From contig JAFFJZ010000025.1 in NCBI GenBank assembly GCA_018340375.1, positions 2,557,501 through 2,621,500 on the forward strand: a stretch of DNA of 64,000 nucleotides, in the 5' to 3' direction. A program made the position numbers and the translations under genes. The notes beneath the pieces were generated by a model. It searched no databases and was not told the DNA's origin. It worked only from the letters and a program-made list of their open reading frames with translations. Below are positions 58,180 through 64,000 of the stretch, piece after piece (positions within the stretch are counted from its first letter, which is position 1; each line of letters opens with the position of its first letter). The DNA is from Gonatopus flavifemur. Lineage: Eukaryota; Arthropoda; Insecta; Hymenoptera; Dryinidae.

Positions 58180-58929
58180 GTCTACACCATTTCAATCAAG
58201 TTTATTGAGATTACTGGAATATCATCCAAGCTCTGGTCTAGATCATTACATATATTATGGTCTGTCCAGGGTACGCAAGCCACCGTGTTAATCACCGAAG
58301 TTGTGTATTTCATCTTCCACAGTACCAGGTGGCGTTAGTGTGTCTGGGGAATTTTACCTACACAAATACGTTCTCATATGTGAGCGGGGAATCCCATAGG
58401 CTACTACACACACATGCAGGGTACTGAATATACGTGTGATAGATATATAGGTATACTTATATATAATAATTTTTTCTATTTCAGATATTTAATTTCCTGA
58501 TTTTTAAAAATGCTAACTTACTAACAAAATACAATTTCAATTACAAAAAATCAATATTAATTGGAATAAATAAATTCACAATTCAATTCAGTGTAAAATG
58601 AATAAAAATGAAATAAATGCTTGTTTTCCATTTATAATCATTTTTCACAAAATTTCATCATCAATTCAAGCATCTCAACTGATATTGATTTTTCTCAACT
58701 GAAAATGAAATTTCATTCATAACTCAACATTGGGTGATTTGAGGTGGTTACTTGGAATTACATCAACTTAGCCAATATTCAAAAGTATATTTGTAACATG
58801 TGAAAAATTCAATTTTTGGTAAAATAACATTATGAACCATCAGAAAAAGTTACAAACTTCACAATATGATATTGGCTAATATATTACCAATGATTTCTTG
58901 TGTAATTTCATATGAAATATTTTCACAGT
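58180..58929. other. no gene; remnant of a CAGGGTAC-type end
   Basis: CCAGGGTACGCAAGCCACC near 58267 resembles the giant element's terminus but no partner end is clear. The rest is AT-rich. Confidence 0.35.
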
Positions 58930-59462
58930 ATTCTTTGTAAGTTTTTCCAATTCTTTTCTATCTCAAATTCCTTACTTGGAAGAAAATCAATGTTCAGAGG
59001 AAAATGAAATCAAACACAATGTAATAAAACATTTAGTATACATGACTCATTGAAAATTGGAGAAAATCACAGTCTCCCATAAGAGTATTGTGCTCAGCGT
59101 AGAGAAAATATACCTTTGATTGTCACAGTCCTACGCTTAAAGTTATGATATCACAAAACTTTTGTAATCTGTTCACATGCAGCAGAGGTGTTGAAGTTTC
59201 CTACGCTGGATGTGAACAGTTTACAAAAGTTTTGTGTTGTCATAACATTGAGCATAGGACTCTGACAATGAAAAGTATATTTTCTCTACGCTGAACACAG
59301 TACTCTTATAGAAGACTGTGATTTTTTCCAACTTTCAATGGGTCATGTATATTAGATGTTTCTTACAGCGTGTTTGATTTTGTTTCTCTCTGAACATTGA
59401 TTCTCTACCAAGTAAGGAATTGGAGATAGAAAAGAATTGGAAAAAACTACAAAGAACACTGG
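58930..59462. mobile_element. foldback element, ~0.53 kb
   Basis: GTTTTTCCAATTCTTTTCTA at the left pairs with TAGAAAAGAATTGGAAAAAAC at the right. Pairing goes on through TCAATGTTCAGAGG, ACACAATGTAATA and TTACAAAAGTTTTGTG to a loop of ~35 bases near 59195. Confidence 0.7.
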
Positions 59463-59470
59463 ATATGCTT

Positions 59471-60089
59471 TCAGCGAAGGGGCAGCAAGAGCAACCAGTT
59501 CTCAATGAAGTCCTCTGTCCCGATCATCCAAGTGTATGCAGACACGTGAAGAATTTCACACGAGGAGTGTAACGCATCGTCCATGAGTTCGTGCACCTAA
59601 AATTCATACAAATTATATTATTTCGTTAATATTATATTCTGGCCATGCGTTTAAAAAGATTTATACGTTAAATTATGAAGACAGTCATCCATTCCTCTCC
59701 AAGTAAATGGGACAGTATCTCTAAATCATATTTTTGAAGTCTCAAGGATAGATTCGAATATGAAATTACATTACAAAACTTCACAGTACAAAGTTTTCAA
59801 CCCGCTATCTTGCAAAATGTTTATTATAAGTTCATGAAAATTAGGAACTTTACAAGACTTTTCGGTTGTTTCACTCAGATGATCAAATGATGATCTGAAA
59901 TGCACGCTATAGAGAAGGAATTTTTCGAGGCATTCTCGTATTTGAGTATGCGACTTCCATTGGCTTCAATATGTATACAATACTCGAAGATCGGGAAAAT
60001 ATCTATCACATATTCCAACTACTTTCATTATGCCTAAGGTTCATGAGAGAAGCATCTGAATTCTGAGGAAATACGTATATATATTTGTA

Positions 60090-60137
<48 letters not shown>

Positions 60138-60253
60138 CTTGATAGAACCAATTATCGTACCACTTCCTTCACTGGTACCGTTACAGCCTGGCTTGGATTT
60201 TGAAGAGGAGGTCCAGGTTTATTTGGTATAGTGGGTGTTGATTGATTTGAGAT
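59471..60253 (-). CDS. two candidate 3' exons of an unidentified gene
   Basis: On the - strand an exon starting at 60253 behind CTTTTTCTCAG reads a proline-rich linker (STPTIPNKPGPPLQNPSQ) and stays open for 33 codons. It could be spliced at GTGAAG (60172) or GTACGA (about 60160). A second stretch begins at 59596 behind AATTTTAG and gives 41 codons ending in TGA at 59473-59471 (HELMDDALHSSCEILHV, then TWMIGTEDFIENWLLLLPLR). The residues look like real protein, with mixed charge and Trp, unlike nearby AT-rich frames. A (TA)n tract at 60094-60136 lies in the intron. I do not recognise the product; upstream exons would lie above 60.3 kb and were not found. Confidence 0.4.
60094..60136. repeat. 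(TA)n microsatellite
   Basis: Uninterrupted TA repeat of about 43 bases. Confidence 0.9.
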
Positions 60254-61051
60254 CTGAGAAAAAGTTGAAAAGACATTGAACAAGAATTAGAAAAAAAAAT
60301 CCTGGTTTAGGTAGATTCTATGATCCATACATCACTCCAATAAGTATAAAGATTCAATAAAATTGGAGATTCTTTTGATCAACCTAAATATCAAAGTTTG
60401 AATAGAAAAAATCCTGTTTATCGATGCAAGTCTTGGTAGAAATCCCAAAAGTGCTGTATGTATGTTGAGAAAGTAAGTGCTTACTTTGTACCAAAATTGT
60501 TCTGTTAGAACAAGAGGTGTTTAAATATGTACAACTCTTCCATATTTATTGTATTAGAATTGTACTTACACAATATGAATTGCTGCGATGGAGGGCTTGA
60601 CGCTTTGATTTTGAAGTGCATCAAAGGAGCAACTAATTTGAATGAACCTCACTATAATTCAAGTGAAAAGTACACAACACAATTTGATCAAATTTCCCTG
60701 TCAATACTCCCATGATAGTTACATGAAGTGTGCACCTTTAACATAAAAACGTGGCCTCAAGAAAATATCTCATCGACTCACCTTTTTCTGAATATGTACA
60801 ATCCCTTGCATTATTCCCATTAATCTTTGTATCAAACCCAAGTTTCAAATGTGTTATAAATATCATTAGGATTCTGAGATGGATAATATTTATAATACAT
60901 TTGCAACTTGGGTTTGATACAAAGGTCAACCAAAAAATTATAACTGCTAATACTATGTCGCAAGGCTTAATCTTTATCACAAAAACCCATAAATATAAAT
61001 ACAAATTGGAAATATCCTTTCCAATGATAAAAGTTTATAGGAATAATTCAA
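60254..61051. other. no gene; small palindrome at 60822-60926
   Basis: CTTTGTATCAAACCCAAGTTT is answered by AACTTGGGTTTGATACAAAG, about 105 bp in all, probably a small foldback element. Other frames here are short. Confidence 0.5.
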
Positions 61052-64000
61052 CCCTGGTTAAACAATCCGATTGAATCCGATGAAAAAAAATTTTATCGGA
61101 ATGAATTGAGTTTCTGCATCGGAAATTTCCTATTGATACCAATAAGATAATTTTTAATTGGATTTAATCGGTCTTTCCCCTGGTTAAAAAATCCGATTGA
61201 ATCCGATAAAAAAACATTTCATCGGAATGGATTGAGTTTCTGCATCGGAAATTTCCCATTGATACCAATAGAATAATTTTTAACTGGATTTAATCGGCAT
61301 TTTCCCTGGTGAAAAAATCCGATCAAATCCGATAAAAAAAACTTATCGGAATGAATTGATTCCTGCATCGCGATTTTCTTATTGAATTTTATTGGTTGTT
61401 AACCCAACCAACGAACGGTTTATATACATTATATACGCGCATTTTATATCAATTAAACAAACACATATATCATTTATTCAATCATTACGTATGACAAATT
61501 ATTGCTGAAATAAATTCAAACGATCATTTATGTGTTTTTAACATGGTGATCACCCATCCACCTTTTACCGCAGTTGTCGTTGCTTAACCTAGAAGATCGA
61601 TCTGGAACACCCACTCGCTCGATGCCTTGGTTCGCTTCCTATCAATGTGAACTAAATGACTGTCTTATGTCAGCGATGGGTGTCCTATAGTAATAAGATT
61701 CAATTGGTAATAGTCCATTGGACATATGAGGGATTGTATCGGTCTTAATGAGAGCATGGGAGTTCATTAATAATAAAAATCCCAATGAAGACCAAGAGAA
61801 TATTTTCCACTTGGATTCAATCGGTATTTTATGATGGATGAAAAATTCCGATTGATATCAATACAATATTTTTCAATTGGATTCAATCGGTATTTTATCA
61901 ATTATGAAAATTCTAATTGATACCAGTCAAATATTTTCCGATGGGATCCAATAGGTATTTTATCAATAATAAGAATTCCCATTGATATCAATGAAATATT
62001 GTGTAATTGGATTCACTTGGTATTTTATGATCAATGAAAATTCCGATTGACGCCAATACAATATTTTTCAATTGGATTGAATCGGTATGTTATCAATTAT
62101 GAAGATTCTAATTGATACCAGTCAAATATTTTTCAATGGCATCCAATAGGTATTTTATCAATAATAAGAATTCCTATTGATACCAAGAAAATATTTTTCA
62201 TTTGATTAAATAGGTATTTTATTGATCATTAAAATTCTAATTGATATCAGTGAAATATTTTTCAATAGAATTCAATGGGTATGTCATTAATCATAAAAAT
62301 TCCAATTGATACCAAGAAAATATTTTCTCATTAGATTCAATGGGTATTTTATGATTGATAAAAAATTCCGATGGATACCAATAAAATATTTTTTAATTGG
62401 ATTGAATCGGTATTTCATCAATCCTGAAAATTTCAATTGATACCAGTCAAATATTTTTCAACGGGATCCAATTGATATTTTATCAATAATAATTATTCCG
62501 ATTGATATCAATGAAATATTGTGTAATTGCATTCACTTGGTATTTTATGACCAATGAAAATTCCGATTGATGCCAACACAATATTTTCCAATTGGATTCA
62601 ATCGGTATGTTATTAATCATGAAGATTCTAATTGATACCAGTCAAATATTTTTCAATGGCATCCGATAGGTATTTTATCAATAATAAAAATTCCAATTCG
62701 TACGAACACAATATTTTTTAATTTGATTTAATCGGCATTTTATTAATCATTACAATTATAATTGGTACCAGTAACATATTTCTCAGTGGGATCCAATGGA
62801 TATTCCATCACTGATAAAAATTCCGATTGATACCAATGAAATATTTTCTAATTGGATTCTCTTGGTATTCTATGATTATAGTTCCCTATTCCAGCAACTT
62901 TCCCATTAGTTCCAATACATCGAGGTCACCAGGGATTCTGATAAAAACCAATGATTTGATGCAATGAAAGAGATTTCAGAACTGAATCGGTTATTGCCGG
63001 TAAATACCTATAGGACTTTAGGATCTTTAAACTTGCCTATTATTTTCAATAAATTTGAATGTTGGAATAATCCAATTAAAACCCGTTGATCAATGAAATC
63101 GGTACATCCTTCAATGCAGTCAGAAATCTCCCATAAGAAACTCATTCATCATTCAATTCCAAAAATTTTCCCATTAGTTCCAATAGATTGAAATTGTGGA
63201 AACTTCCGATAAAAACCGTTTGCCTGATGGAATGGAGAAAATTTCAATCATCCAATCAGATATCTCTTATACAGACCAATAGATTATGTGAAGTCTGATT
63301 AATTCCCATAAAATGCAGATTTTTTAATTGGTGAATCCCCAATTGAAACCTATAGAAAAGAGATTCCGATAAACTCTTATCGATTTTGATTCGGGGATTG
63401 AACTGTTCCGATTGATCCTATGCAGTCCGATTAATTCTGAATCCGTTTCTATCGGATTTTTTAACCAGGGCTAATGCGGTGGAATAAAGTCTAAAATTGA
63501 ATTGGACATTTCTCATTCAATGCTATTGAATATTCAATCCCGTAAATATTCCTTTTATTTCCCATAAATTGCACTGAAAAAAAAATTCATCGAAAATCAA
63601 TTATATTTTGTTGTTAGGGTAACTGAATATCATGGCCAAGTCAACGAATAGACGGTCAGATTGACAGTATAATCGTTGACTTGACACCATGATGGTTGAT
63701 TCAACAGTGCATGTAGTTGAGGCAACAGTCAGATTCAGTTGGATATATCCAATCGTATTCTACCGTTGAATCAACTATATCACCGTTGTCTGTACCCACT
63801 TTTTTTTCAGTGTGGGATGATCGAATAATCCAATTGAAACCTATTGACCAATAAAATAAACAAACTCAAATCGAATTGGATATTCTGGATAGAAACCCAG
63901 TAAGTCTTGAATTTTGTACAATTTTCCCATTGGTTCCGATAGACCGAAATCACCGAAAATTCTGATAAAAACCGATGATTTAATCCACTGAAAGGAATTC
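61052..64000. repeat. 3.2 kb interspersed repeat, copy 2, cut by window edge
   Basis: It begins CCCTGGTTAAACAATCCGAT and follows copy 1 (12996-16260) in the same direction to the end of the window, including the semi-palindromic minisatellite and the inner AACCAGGG end (about 63463-63470). It lacks the outer CCCTAGCAAG element seen around copy 1. It is non-coding. Confidence 0.85.

Overview
The window is AT-rich insect-type nuclear DNA: short introns with GT/AG borders, animal mitochondrial genes and dense layers of transposons. A hymenopteran (parasitoid-wasp-like) source is a guess from style only; 'insect' is the safe statement. Only two host genes are clearly intact. These are mitochondrial ribosomal protein L14 (MRPL14, + strand, 45543-46052, two exons) and the biotin-bearing alpha subunit of methylcrotonoyl-CoA carboxylase (MCCC1, - strand, 47114-50645, nine coding exons). 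They converge tail to tail. A possible third host gene is seen only as two candidate 3' exons (- strand, 59471-60253).

Almost everything else is mobile. 1-3.3 kb: a Jockey/I-like non-LTR retrotransposon (- strand) cut by the window edge. 3.66-4.49 kb: four head-to-tail foldback MITEs. 5.7-7.4 kb: a broken CACTA-like (tnp2-type) transposase split by a 1.2 kb CACTG-ended insert, which itself carries a hAT-type MITE. 8.7-10.45 kb: a decayed BEL/Pao gag-protease. 12.8-16.6 kb: a repeat-built element whose 3.2 kb core recurs in direct orientation at 61.05-64.0 kb. 18.5-22.06 kb: an element with ~115 bp inverted ends around a dead transposase-like gene. 22.95-24.67 kb: a dead hAT transposase. 24.98-28.95 kb: a piggyBac element with ~1 kb inverted arms and exact TTAA flanks. 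29.8-38.0 kb: a spliced tnp2-like transposase followed by a DUF4806-type gene, both damaged. 39.0-42.2 kb: stacked foldbacks.

50.82-58.17 kb is the most striking object: a 7.35 kb near-perfect palindrome whose outer ends are hAT-like (CAGGGTACCC) and are flanked by an 8 bp direct duplication, CATGAATG. The whole palindrome therefore appears to have inserted as one unit. Its arms carry nested foldbacks, an 81 bp minisatellite and a four-copy 24 bp array of CACGTG boxes. The left array lies about 0.3 kb upstream of the MCCC1 start. A fragment of the same family, with two boxes at the same 24 bp spacing, lies about 0.2 kb upstream of the MRPL14 start.

The two host genes act in the mitochondrion (translation; leucine breakdown) and may share transposon-derived upstream sequence. 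All element assignments rest on motifs, terminal repeats and target duplications read by eye; no database search was possible.
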